Positions 7,352 to 15,870 are shown, counted from the stretch's first letter. The stretch: DNA of 64,000 bases from Methanoculleus sp. UBA374 (GCA_002508705.1 DAYL01000029.1:23916-87915); one strand, 5' to 3'. Program-made: numbers and translations. The notes: a model not told the origin generated them from the sequence alone.

Positions 7352-9382
7352 TCAGTCTCTCCGCCCCGCCACTGCCATGACCGCGTAGACCGCCGCCGCC
7401 ACTGCGGCAACAAAGCAGAATCCCAGGACCATCCGGGCGAGAAGGGAGAACCAGGGGGCGAGGGGCGGGTAAGGTTCCTGCCAGAGAAAGTGCATCGTCT
7501 GGAGCGGGAAGATGAGGATGCCGAAGATGAGAGTGCCCGAGACGAGGACGGCGCGAACAGGCCGCTTCAGGGGAAGACGGCGCCCGAGAAGAAGGTACGG
7601 CGCGATCACCCCGAGGCCGATGAGCGTGAGGGCCGGCAGAAATACCATGAGGCTTGGCAGGGCGTCGGGGAGAGGCGATACGCCGAAGTAATCCCATCCG
7701 GGAACGTAAAACGGCGGGAATACTACCTGTGTCGAACCGGTCAGGCAGACGGGGATGAGGGAGAGGAGCAGGAGGGCGGCGGCAGAAAGGAGCACTGCAA
7801 CCGTGGATCGCCTTCTCCGGGCCTCCAGTTCGGTCCGCGCACCCGCAAAAAGGAGAGCGGCAGAGCAGCCGAAAAGGAGCGGCGTCAGGAGGAGGGTGCC
7901 GGCATACACGATTGTACGGGAGATATACAGGAGCGGCTCCGCATCCGGCATCCGGCTCACTTTTATGTCCTCGTCAAGCCCCTCTCCGGGAGCCCGGATC
8001 GCCGACGGGGAGAGCCGCTGTGCGATCAGCGCTTTCAGGGACCGGTCAGGGTCGGGACCCATGGCCTCTCCGTATGTCCCGTAGTAGACGATGAAGAAGT
8101 CGTTGCTCCTCCCGTCGTCAAACGGCCTCTCGTAGGTGAGGATGTAGCCCCTCGCGGTCTCGTTGACAAAGAGCCAGGCGGGGTACCCCCGCTCCGCATC
8201 GGAGCGTTCGAGCCCGGCGGCAAGGAGGTGGTCGCCGAGATCGAGCGTCGCCTCCAGAGTCTCGCCGTGATCGGCCAGCGCTTCGAATAATGTCCTCTTC
8301 TCGTTTCTGAAGGTCCATTCGTCCCTGTACCATCGCTGATCGACGATGTACCGCTCCCCCGTTTCTTCCCGGGTGTACGTTCTGCAGGTCTCGGTTCCGG
8401 AAAGGGCAGGGAGGGATAAGGGACCGGTCGGGGAGGCATTCTCGTCGATGAGATAGGTGCCCTCAACCGTGTGGACGTCGGACCCTGCACGTTCACTGCC
8501 CCACATCCCGTGGGGAACAAACCAGTTCATCTTCTGTCCGGGGTCGGGGTAATCGTGACCCGCAACGAACAGCCCGGGTTCGAGGTACCCCGGGACGAAC
8601 CAGACGAGGAGTATACAGAGGAGAAACAGTCCGAGAACATGGGCCTGCCGGGGCGGACGTCCGCTCCCCTTCAGGAGATGGTGGACGACCGGAGGGATGG
8701 AGAGCGCCACCGCCCCGGCAACTCCGAGGCAGAAGACGGAGATGGTCGAGAGGGGGAGGGAGAGCAGGGGGATGAGGGACGGAACGGAATCGATCGCAAA
8801 GATCGCCGCCGTCAGGTAGGGGAAGAGGAGGGTGCCGAGCGCGCCGCAGGCGACATATGGCCTCTTTATCGTGACGTACCGATCGATGAGGAGGATGGGT
8901 GCGATCGTCGCGAGAGACAGGAGGCTGATGCCCGAAAGAGAGATGACGGCGCTCATCAGGACGTCGACGGCGGGGGATACGCCGAAGTGCTCCCACCCGG
9001 GAACGTAAAACGGCAGTCCCATCTGCATCGATCCCCCGAGATAGGCGGGGATCATGTACAGCAGGAAGAGTGCGACGGCCAGGGCGGGCAGAGTGAATAC
9101 CCGGACGCCCGCCCCGCCCCTCGTCTCCCTCACCAGCATGAAGAGGAGCGCCGTGGAGCACCCGAAGAGGACGGCCGCAAACAGATATACGCCGCCGTAT
9201 CCGAAGACGAAGACCGGATGGGTGTTGCCACCGCCGAAGAGTTCCGGCGCGAGGGAGCCCGGGAGGAACCAGATGAGCGATATGCAGAGCAGGTACAGTC
9301 CGGCGATCACTGCACGGTGCGGCGGCCGCTTCCCGTGCAGATGCTCCGTCAGGTGATTGACGGCTTCTCTTGTTCCTTCCAT
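7352..9382 (-). CDS. large polytopic membrane protein with internal duplication
   Basis: The protein has 676 residues. It contains roughly 12 hydrophobic segments in two homologous halves separated by a soluble domain (about residues 280-460, rich in Asp/Tyr/Trp). The duplication is marked by FYVPGWEHFGVSP in the first half and FYVPGWDYFGVSP in the second, and by LFGCSTALLF versus LFGCSAALLF. The soluble part is probably extracytoplasmic. The topology suggests a membrane sensor or transport-related protein, but no family was recognised. A promoter-like element lies at 9484-9513. Confidence 0.75.
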   Translation of the reverse strand: MEGTREAVNHLTEHLHGKRPPHRAVIAGLYLLCISLIWFLPGSLAPELFGGGNTHPVFVFGYGGVYLFAAVLFGCSTALLFMLVRETRGGAGVRVFTLPALAVALFLLYMIPAYLGGSMQMGLPFYVPGWEHFGVSPAVDVLMSAVISLSGISLLSLATIAPILLIDRYVTIKRPYVACGALGTLLFPYLTAAIFAIDSVPSLIPLLSLPLSTISVFCLGVAGAVALSIPPVVHHLLKGSGRPPRQAHVLGLFLLCILLVWFVPGYLEPGLFVAGHDYPDPGQKMNWFVPHGMWGSERAGSDVHTVEGTYLIDENASPTGPLSLPALSGTETCRTYTREETGERYIVDQRWYRDEWTFRNEKRTLFEALADHGETLEATLDLGDHLLAAGLERSDAERGYPAWLFVNETARGYILTYERPFDDGRSNDFFIVYYGTYGEAMGPDPDRSLKALIAQRLSPSAIRAPGEGLDEDIKVSRMPDAEPLLYISRTIVYAGTLLLTPLLFGCSAALLFAGARTELEARRRRSTVAVLLSAAALLLLSLIPVCLTGSTQVVFPPFYVPGWDYFGVSPLPDALPSLMVFLPALTLIGLGVIAPYLLLGRRLPLKRPVRAVLVSGTLIFGILIFPLQTMHFLWQEPYPPLAPWFSLLARMVLGFCFVAAVAAAVYAVMAVAGRRD

Positions 9383-9483
9383 GTTTTAAACTCCTGATCT
9401 GGCTTCTCTCGTCCATTCAGGCTCGTTGCCTGGTGCGTGGGCCCCCGCGCCTCCTGAGATTCCGATTTTCGATATCCCCAAGG

Positions 9484-9513
9484 GAGAGCTCAACGTTCGT
9501 CTATATACCTTTT
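9484..9513 (-). promoter_or_regulatory. leftward TATA-like promoter of the membrane protein gene
   Basis: On the minus strand it reads AAAAGGTATAT, four bases, GAACGTTGA, two bases, TCTC, matching 1839-1869. It lies about 100 bases upstream of the start at 9382. Confidence 0.5.
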
Positions 9514-9562
9514 ATGTGCAGAAAAGCTACATGTCGGGCCTGCCGGATCGTCTCCTCACCCC

Positions 9563-9676
9563 AAATCGGCCCCATGGGCGTGAAAATGACGTCGCGCCGA
9601 CAGTGGTTCCCGAATAGTGTGCGCGGCTTGTCCGGCAAAATCAGCCCCCATGGGCGCTAAAATGATGTCGCGCCGA
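9563..9676. repeat. two ~38-bp imperfect direct repeats
   Basis: Copies at 9563-9600 and 9638-9676 share CCCCATGGGCG, AAAATGA and GTCGCGCCGA, differing at a few positions. The start-to-start distance is 75 bases. No terminal inverted structure or transposase is present. Confidence 0.65.
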
Positions 9677-10141
9677 ACGACGAAAAACACAGTCCGATGA
9701 GCAGGGGCGCCTGCCCATTTCTTTTCACGGTTCCAGGCGGTCGCCCAATCTCTGCGATGGGTCGCCAGGCTGGCGATGTCGTGCTCGATCACGGATGCAG
9801 GCGGCGTTGCCGCCGGCGAACGAGTAACCCCGGAGCATACGGGCTTCTCGTTCTCCGGATACTCAGAGGTACGGTGCACTCATAAAGCAACACGGGAAAC
9901 GGACACCTGACTTCTCGATAAGTTCAGTACGTGCATTATTTTTTACCTTCAACCTCGCGAAGATAAAGTTCTTTTCGGATCTGCTCTGGATACCATGATT
10001 CCCGAGGAGAATCCCCCGGGGGGAGGCCGGGCAAACAGCCCCGGCCGAGGACGGTTGTGACCCGGTGGGTGATCCGTGTCGGGACACCCGGCGGAACGAA
10101 GAGGATCTGCGTGATACGACTACGACTACGGCAGCCTCGGA

Positions 10142-11620
10142 ATGAGCATCCGGTATAATAAGAGCGGCTCAGACGTTGGTGAGACGGTCAGCAAGGTGCA
10201 CGTCACTCCGAACATCCTTGAGATCACCCATACCGGCGGCGAGATCGGGATGTGGAACCATGATTCGGGCATCATCAGCAACAACGCCGGCGACGTGACC
10301 TACACCCTGCGGTTCTACCGGGATATCGACACCGACAGCGACGGCATCCCCGACTGGCTCGAAGAGGCCGGCTGGTGGGACGGGTATGGGAACCAGCACT
10401 TCACCGACCCGAACAACGCTGATTCCGACGGCGACGGCCTGACCGACGGCGAGGAGCTCGGCCAGATGATCATGGTCGACGGGAAGATCTACTTCATCCT
10501 CGTGAGCGACCCGAACAGCGTCGACGGGGATGGGGACGGGATTGACGACATTGTCGAAATAAGGGAGACCGGCACCGATCCGCTGTCAAGGGATTCCGAT
10601 CACGACGGTTTGACTGATTCATATGAACTTGCGAACGGAACCGATCCGTTCAACTCCGATACCGACGGTGACGGCTGGATTGATAGTCAGGACGGCGAAC
10701 CGCTCGATGCCAGCACGCACGCATTTGACACGGCGCATATCGCGAAGGAGTTTGTGCTGGGCTTCACCCTGGGTAGTTACGGGGCCGAAAATCATGACAA
10801 CCCCTACTATGAGTTGGGTTCATTGCTCAGTGGTATAGCTATCTTTGGCGATATCCGGGATGCCGGTATTGCCATCTCACAAGGTGACAAGCAGATGGCG
10901 CTTGTCTGTATCGTCGGCATCTGTCCGGTCGGCGGCGATGCAGGCAAGGTCATTGGCAAAATAACTCATATCGCCCTTCATGAGCCCCAAAAACTTCGGC
11001 ACTGCGGCGTGTACGTCGCAAAGATCGTACGCGATCAAGCCGATGAAACCAGGAGAATTGCTGTTCTCGACGAGGTCTACAGTAACTCGGCCACGCTCCT
11101 GCGTACGAGTCACGGGGCACAGACGGACGAGCTAATCGAGATCATCGACCGGCAGGTCGACTTGAATGACGTCCGGCGTCTGGTTGATGACGAAGGGGCA
11201 TCCTACACAGGAGTTCGGAATGCCGTCACCGCGAACGCGGATTTCTATCAGGTCAAAGGGCTCTATGAGGTGAAGCAGTACCATTCCTGGTCGAAGGGAC
11301 CGTGGGCATCGCCGGAGGAAAACCTAAAAAAACATTTTAAGGACCATGGTAGACAATTTGGATTTAGCGGAGATCCGGAAAATGAGGCTGAAATGCAGGA
11401 GTACTTTAACCTGGCAGCGGATTTCGTGAAGAAACGGGACGGCAACGTGGAGGTCTATTACCAGACCGATAGGTGTAACCTGGCGATCTATGATCGGGCA
11501 AACAACTGGTTTGGGGTCGCGAATGAGATGGGAGAGATCCAGACGTTCTTTAAACCAGATGTTCCTACAGCGTACATCGACAGGCGCATAAATAACCATG
11601 AATTGATCAAATTAAACTGA
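10142..11620 (+). CDS. TSP3 calcium-repeat protein with C-terminal toxin-like domain (N-terminus apparently truncated)
   Basis: The protein has 492 residues. Residues ~60-185 are thrombospondin type 3 repeats (DTDSDGIPDWLEE, DSDGDGLTDGEE, DGDGDGIDDI, DSDHDGLTDSYE, DTDGDGWIDS), which bind calcium in surface proteins. Residues ~200-270 form a Gly-rich hydrophobic pre-toxin-like linker. Residues ~394-479 form a compact domain with HFKDHGRQFGF, VEVYYQTD, IYDR, EIQTFFKPD, resembling C-terminal nuclease-type domains of polymorphic toxins (inference). There is no signal peptide, and the same frame continues upstream as YDYDYGSLG to a TGA at 10112-10114, so the export part seems lost. No ribosome site was seen. 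The next gene carries a homologous domain. Confidence 0.7.
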   Translation: MSIRYNKSGSDVGETVSKVHVTPNILEITHTGGEIGMWNHDSGIISNNAGDVTYTLRFYRDIDTDSDGIPDWLEEAGWWDGYGNQHFTDPNNADSDGDGLTDGEELGQMIMVDGKIYFILVSDPNSVDGDGDGIDDIVEIRETGTDPLSRDSDHDGLTDSYELANGTDPFNSDTDGDGWIDSQDGEPLDASTHAFDTAHIAKEFVLGFTLGSYGAENHDNPYYELGSLLSGIAIFGDIRDAGIAISQGDKQMALVCIVGICPVGGDAGKVIGKITHIALHEPQKLRHCGVYVAKIVRDQADETRRIAVLDEVYSNSATLLRTSHGAQTDELIEIIDRQVDLNDVRRLVDDEGASYTGVRNAVTANADFYQVKGLYEVKQYHSWSKGPWASPEENLKKHFKDHGRQFGFSGDPENEAEMQEYFNLAADFVKKRDGNVEVYYQTDRCNLAIYDRANNWFGVANEMGEIQTFFKPDVPTAYIDRRINNHELIKLN

Positions 11621-11636
11621 CGATGGAGTTAGCAAA

Positions 11637-13430
11637 GTGTCTGAGTCACCTGTTCAGAGATTGAAACGGTATTTCTCTTATTTCAGGAAGAGTATTGCCA
11701 GAACCAATACTTTTCTTGACGAGGTCGACGATCCGTGGGACTACCGTCCTTCCAGACTGTTTAAAGTACGTGTTGAGATAAAAGATCTCCTTTCTTCCCT
11801 GGAAGAAGAAGGCATCGAGATCTCGGACTATCGGGAACAGTTTACAACCTTGGATTCACAATGGGAAATGCTTGATAACATCTGGAGAACCCGGCCAGAG
11901 TTCAGAAGAGGCAAAGAGACTCCCCTGGAGTTGTTCGCTTCACAAGTAAAGTGGCGCTTAAAGTATTTCGAGGAGAGTGTCGATGAAATCAGGACATTCT
12001 TCGACAGGATCGAGGTCAATGGGAGGTTTCGTGCATCTTCTCCCTATTGGGAAAGAAGTGAGGTTAAGTACCTCCTCGCCTATCTTGAGGAGGCAGGCGC
12101 CGATGTGTCGGAGCATCGGGCACGATATACGATCCTGAACAGGACATGGGAGGAGACTGAGAGGCATCTCGGCAAGCCGCTCCGGGATGCGTTGATGGCG
12201 GAACTGCAATACGATCTTACGCGGCGGGATCTGGACTATTTTTTCGATCCATGTTTCGTAGATGAGACCGACAATGCCATCTTTTCCCGGACTTACATGG
12301 AGGTGCTCTTGACCGAGCTCCGCCGCGATCATGATCTCCGCGAGATCGATATCAAGGTTGTCACCCTCGATCGGATCATGCGTTTCAAGTATGAACGGGG
12401 ACTCGATACCTTCGCCCCAGGGGATATCCGTTATATCGGGAGGCCGACATATCTCCCCCCCGATCCGTTCTGGTGGGTGCACCCCTCGCTCGTCCTCGCG
12501 CAACGCGGCCCCGGGCCCATCGACACCTCATCCCTCCACTTCGCCCGTCACGGCCCCGACTTCGGCCTTTCCGGGGAGTTGAACGACCGTGAGGGTGTGC
12601 AGAAGTACTTCGCGCAGGCCGCTCGCCTTGCGGCCCTGCGTGAGGGGGTCGAGGTCTACTACCAGACCGACCTCGAGAACCTGGTAATCTACGACCGTCT
12701 AAGCAACACTTTTGCGGCCGGAAACGAAAAAGGCGAGATCCAGTCCTACTTCCGGCCCGAGGCGACCGGGGTCTCGGGAATTTACCGCCCGTACGTCGAT
12801 GAACGGGATGCCCGGGGTCTGCTGATCCCGCTGAAGGGAAAGGCCGAACGGGCCGGCACCGCCGATACGCCCGCCGACCTCGTCCAGCAGGCACTGGAGC
12901 GCTATGCCGCGGTGATCCATGAGACCGAGGCCCATTTGGACGCCCTTACGGTGAAGGGGCACTACACCGCCCGGGCGCCGTACTGCTGCAAATACCTCCT
13001 CGGCTACCTCCTGGCGTTCCACGAAGCACAGGGGGTCGATCTGGCCTCTGCCCGGACTGAGTACGAGCAACTGAACCGGCAGCTGGCCGCTCTCGAAGAC
13101 CGGGGCGGCTCCGCGTTCCGGGAGCAGGTCTTTGCCGAACTGCAGTTTTTCGTAGAGAACTACTGGCGGGTGGTTGCGTCGGCGACCACCCTCGAACCCC
13201 CGCTGACGGAGGCCGAGAATGACTTCAACGAGCGGGACGCTCTCGAGATCCTGATGACCGAACTGGGGAGGGACCACGATCTCGCGGAGATGAAGATCCG
13301 GGTGGATGTCCTCGACGAACAGCACCGGAGCATGTATCGTGACTACGCGTTCCGGGACACCGGCATCTACGCCGTCATCGCTGCAGACTACTACCCCGAA
13401 GAGTTCTGGTGGCGCCACCCGAAGAAGTGA
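11637..13430 (+). CDS. immunity-like / toxin-domain fusion protein
   Basis: The protein has 597 residues from a GTG at 11637 with GGAGTT upstream, 16 bases after the toxin-like gene. Residues 1-90 and ~100-180 are two related helical modules (ending in YREQFTTLDSQWE and HRARYTILNRTWEE). Residues ~185-285 add an alpha/beta part (MEVLLTELRRDHDLREIDIKV, ending FWWVHP). Residues ~299-388 repeat the neighbour's C-terminal domain (HFARHGPDFGLSG, VEVYYQTD, IYDR, EIQSYFRPE). Residues ~415-597 repeat the whole helical plus alpha/beta unit (LMTELGRDHDLAEMKIRV, ending FWWRHP). The helical unit is read as immunity-like from its position after a toxin-like gene; this is inference. Confidence 0.7.
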   Translation: MSESPVQRLKRYFSYFRKSIARTNTFLDEVDDPWDYRPSRLFKVRVEIKDLLSSLEEEGIEISDYREQFTTLDSQWEMLDNIWRTRPEFRRGKETPLELFASQVKWRLKYFEESVDEIRTFFDRIEVNGRFRASSPYWERSEVKYLLAYLEEAGADVSEHRARYTILNRTWEETERHLGKPLRDALMAELQYDLTRRDLDYFFDPCFVDETDNAIFSRTYMEVLLTELRRDHDLREIDIKVVTLDRIMRFKYERGLDTFAPGDIRYIGRPTYLPPDPFWWVHPSLVLAQRGPGPIDTSSLHFARHGPDFGLSGELNDREGVQKYFAQAARLAALREGVEVYYQTDLENLVIYDRLSNTFAAGNEKGEIQSYFRPEATGVSGIYRPYVDERDARGLLIPLKGKAERAGTADTPADLVQQALERYAAVIHETEAHLDALTVKGHYTARAPYCCKYLLGYLLAFHEAQGVDLASARTEYEQLNRQLAALEDRGGSAFREQVFAELQFFVENYWRVVASATTLEPPLTEAENDFNERDALEILMTELGRDHDLAEMKIRVDVLDEQHRSMYRDYAFRDTGIYAVIAADYYPEEFWWRHPKK

Positions 13431-13475
13431 CCCGGACGGCTCTTCTGCCGCGGTTCCGGATCCCTATACTTTTTT

Positions 13476-13640
13476 AACCCGTTCAACTCTGACGGCGAAC
13501 CGCTCGATGCCGGCACGCACGAGTACAGCGCCGGGCGCGCAGCGACCGAACTGGTCCTCGGGTTCACCCTGGGGACGTATGGCGAGGAAAACCACGGTAA
13601 CGTCTACTACACGGGACCGCAACCGGAAAACCCGGGGCTG
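13476..13640 (+). pseudogene. orphan fragment homologous to the middle of the toxin-like gene
   Basis: This frame reads NPFNSDGEPLDAGTHEYS, then ELVLGFTLGTYGEENHGNVYY. It matches residues ~168-222 of the 10142-11620 protein (DPFNSDTDGDGWIDSQDGEPLD, then EFVLGFTLGSYGAENHDNPYY), with ten residues missing. It has no start codon and follows a T-run directly after the fusion gene, so it looks like a displaced cassette remnant left by recombination. It runs to within 25 bases of the CBS-ParB stop. Confidence 0.75.
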
Positions 13641-13664
13641 CTCCCGGTGGGGAAAATGGTTTGT

Positions 13665-14480
13665 TCACCCGTGCCGCACGAGCCGGTGCGTCAGCGCAAC
13701 CAGGGGATGGCGGGCGTAGTCGAGCACCTTGATGTCGTCGAGCGTCTGCAAGTTCAGAGTCCGGGCCGTCCGCTCCATACCGAGTTCGATATCCTCCCGG
13801 ACCTCGATGATGTAGGCGTCGAGATTCTTGATCCCGAGCCTTTTTGCCGCGATCGCCCGGTGGTGCCCGTCGACCAGGATCCAGCGGCCCGGCCGCCGGA
13901 CCACGATCAGCGGCTCGGCGAGTCCCTTCTTGATCTCGTAAATCCTTCCTTCCAGTTCGTCTTCATAGATCTTCGACTGCGTGGGCAGGAGGTCGTCGAT
14001 CGGGACCGAACCCCGCTTCAGCGTTGGTTCGACTCCGTAGAGTTTTTTCAGGGTCTCGATGAACTTGAAGACTTTCTCCGGCGAGACATGCTCAATCTGG
14101 GACCTGATGACGTCGGCGTTCGACATTATCCCGATGAGTTCGTTATTCTCGTTGACGACCGGGAGTTTCTGAATGCCGGAGCGGAAGATGACGCGGGCAG
14201 CATCGTTCACGCTCATCTCGGGGTCGGCGACGATGAGGTGGCGGGACATAACCTGTTCTATCGGTGTCGAAGGATGGGCAAACAGGAGGTCCCGCGCCGA
14301 TATGTAGCCTACCACTTCCTTCGAGTCGTCCACAACCGGAAAGCCGTCGTGGTGCGTCTTTTTTATGGCTTCGATGACATCCCTGACCGTCCCGTGGGCG
14401 TTGACGGTGACGACGTCGTAGGTCATGTAGTCCTTGACCCGCTTCTTCTCCATCATGATAGTGTTACGCTGCCGCGACAT
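13665..14480 (-). CDS. CBS-domain pair fused to ParB-like nuclease/CTPase-type domain
   Basis: The protein has 271 residues. Residues ~15-130 hold two CBS motifs (VKDYMTYDVVTVNAHGTVRDV and IEQVMSRHLIVADPEMSV), which usually sense adenine nucleotides or related ligands. Residues ~160-250 are ParB/Srx-like, with IVVRRPGRWILVDGHHRAIAAKRLG as the core motif (GHHR). CBS-ParB proteins occur in many methanogens, but their target is not established. There is no clear ribosome site at the start; a start at the Met-Met-Glu-Lys segment ten residues in is also possible. It is divergent from nothing close and sits upstream of hsp20 in the same direction. Confidence 0.88.
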   Translation of the reverse strand: MSRQRNTIMMEKKRVKDYMTYDVVTVNAHGTVRDVIEAIKKTHHDGFPVVDDSKEVVGYISARDLLFAHPSTPIEQVMSRHLIVADPEMSVNDAARVIFRSGIQKLPVVNENNELIGIMSNADVIRSQIEHVSPEKVFKFIETLKKLYGVEPTLKRGSVPIDDLLPTQSKIYEDELEGRIYEIKKGLAEPLIVVRRPGRWILVDGHHRAIAAKRLGIKNLDAYIIEVREDIELGMERTARTLNLQTLDDIKVLDYARHPLVALTHRLVRHG

Positions 14481-14518
14481 GAATTGTTCGGTTGAAAGAC
14501 GGGAGGGCTGAAAAAAGA

Positions 14519-14989
14519 TTATTCGATGGGGATTGTGGTCCCCGTCTCGGTCGGCGCTTTCTTCAACCGGACCTCAAGCACACCGTTCTTGAACGATGCA
14601 GAGGCGTTCTCTTCGACCACCTCGGCGGGGAGCAGGACCGTGCGGCCCATCTGGCCGTAAATGCGTTCCCGCATGAAGAAGTCCACGGCCTCTTCCTCGG
14701 TCTCGTTCGTCCGCCTGCTTGTGATCTCCAGGTGCAGCGGATCAATGAGCCGAACGGCGACGTTCTCCCTCTCAACACCCGGAAGGTCGGCAACGACGAT
14801 CACCTCATCTTCGTGGTCCCGGACATCCACGCGGAAGTCACGAACTGCCGGAACGACCCGGCCCCTGAACTCTTCCCCTCGTGTGCCGATTCCCCCGAGC
14901 ATGGACTGGAACCTGCTCTCCATCTCGGCCATAAGGTCGTCAAAGTCCTGCCATATTGTGCGGTATGGTCCTCGTTCTATTCTTGCCAT
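14519..14989 (-). CDS. hsp20: small heat shock protein, Hsp20/alpha-crystallin family
   Basis: The protein has 156 residues with an alpha-crystallin domain at ~45-150. It has VDVRDHEDEVIVVADLPGV at the start of the domain, a conserved NGVLEVRLKK near the end (NGVL signature), and a C-terminal TTIPIE that supplies the I-x-I motif for oligomer assembly. It holds unfolding proteins in a refoldable state. It has its own promoter with a TATA box at 15065-15074 and a palindrome over the expected transcription start. Confidence 0.93.
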   Translation of the reverse strand: MARIERGPYRTIWQDFDDLMAEMESRFQSMLGGIGTRGEEFRGRVVPAVRDFRVDVRDHEDEVIVVADLPGVERENVAVRLIDPLHLEITSRRTNETEEEAVDFFMRERIYGQMGRTVLLPAEVVEENASASFKNGVLEVRLKKAPTETGTTIPIE

Positions 14990-15040
14990 CGTAATCGCTC
15001 CTATCCTCTGAGATCGCCCCGGGACGATCGGGTCGCCGAG

Positions 15041-15055
15041 GCTAACTGTAAGTTA
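15041..15055. promoter_or_regulatory. palindromic operator candidate at hsp20 promoter
   Basis: CTAACTGTAAGTTAG is a perfect 6-3-6 palindrome. It lies 10-24 bases downstream of the leftward TATA box, over the expected transcription start of hsp20. This is the position bound by the archaeal heat-shock repressor Phr in other species; identity of the regulator here is inference. Confidence 0.5.
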
Positions 15056-15064
15056 GTCTATTAT

Positions 15065-15074
15065 ATTATTTATA
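15065..15074 (-). promoter_or_regulatory. TATA box for hsp20
   Basis: Minus-strand TTATAAATAA sits in a 30-base AT-rich tract about 76 bases upstream of the hsp20 start codon. Confidence 0.5.
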
Positions 15075-15149
15075 ATTGCATATTGGGGCAATATCCTTCC
15101 TGCAGAACAACAATACTATTTTATTTTAACGAAAGACGATTGTACCGTA

Positions 15150-15848
15150 ATGAAACAGACACAGCAGAAAAGCCCGAAGAACGACGGCACGCCATGGATG
15201 AAATGGGCCTATGTGGGTGTCGCCCTGCTCGTGGCGGTGGCTATGGTGGGGACCTACCTCTCCCCGATGTTTGATAGCAGCCAGAAGGCTCAGATAGGGA
15301 ATACGGCACAGATCGGCTACACCATCCGTGACGAGAACGGGACCCCCATCATCACGACCGACCAGAACCTCCTCTCAAGCGAATATCAGAAGGGGAACCT
15401 TGTCCTGCTTGCAAACGGCATGGAGATCCCTGTCGGCGGTGTGGTTTCCGGTGAGAACGTCGCCGTTATTCCGGTCGTGTACCCGGAGCTTTCCGGGTTT
15501 TCCGGCTTCGGCCTGCTGGGCTTTGAGACCAACGCCATCTCCGAGGGGCTCGTAGGGATGCGGCCCGGAGAGACGAAAGTCATCAGTTTCTCCTATGGAG
15601 AAAATGACTTCGAGATGAACCTGAGCGAAGAGGATGCAAACGGCATCGGCCTCAACTTCACAGAGGTCTCGGAAGGCGATCTGGTTCCGCTCGGATTGAC
15701 GGCATCGCCGGAGATCCCCCTCGGCAACGAGAGCAATACGACTCCGGCACTGCGTTTCGGGAAGATCATCGCCAAGAACCCCGATTCCCTGGTCATCGCG
15801 CACCGCTACGGCAGCGCCGAGGTTACGCTCAACGCTGTAGCAGGGTGA
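15150..15848 (+). CDS. membrane-anchored FKBP-type peptidyl-prolyl isomerase-like protein
   Basis: The protein has 232 residues. Residues 19-39 are a transmembrane anchor (WAYVGVALLVAVAMVGTYL), with the rest outside. The soluble part has an FKBP-like opening (TAQIGYTIRDENGTPIITTD), then SEGLVGMRPGETKVISFSY, the sequence that in SlyD/FKBP proteins precedes the inserted flap domain. The pattern fits FKBP-type isomerases that assist folding at the cell surface. Catalytic residues are poorly conserved, so activity is uncertain. It is divergent from hsp20, sharing the AT-rich promoter region at 15056-15125. Confidence 0.7.
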   Translation: MKQTQQKSPKNDGTPWMKWAYVGVALLVAVAMVGTYLSPMFDSSQKAQIGNTAQIGYTIRDENGTPIITTDQNLLSSEYQKGNLVLLANGMEIPVGGVVSGENVAVIPVVYPELSGFSGFGLLGFETNAISEGLVGMRPGETKVISFSYGENDFEMNLSEEDANGIGLNFTEVSEGDLVPLGLTASPEIPLGNESNTTPALRFGKIIAKNPDSLVIAHRYGSAEVTLNAVAG

Positions 15849-15857
15849 CGCCACCCA

Positions 15858-15870
15858 CTATTTTTTTATA
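15858..15870 (+). promoter_or_regulatory. T-run/TATA element between FKBP-like and thioredoxin-like genes
   Basis: TATTTTTTTATAATC lies 10 bases after the stop of the FKBP-like gene and about 25 bases before the thioredoxin-like start. It may end one transcript and supply the TATA box for the next. Confidence 0.45.

Larger units (their letters stand above)
9383..10141. other. 759-base gap with promoter and direct repeats
   Basis: It contains the leftward promoter at 9484-9513 and two ~38-base direct repeats (9563-9600, 9638-9676). A minus frame at 9556-9879 reads through both repeats but has no domain or ribosome site and is probably not a gene. The end of the gap (10115-10141) reads in frame into the toxin-like gene, suggesting lost 5' sequence. 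Confidence 0.5.

Noticed and set aside
9556..9879. 107-codon leftward frame through the direct repeats
   Set aside because: Protein-like text arises from the repeats; no start signal, no family.
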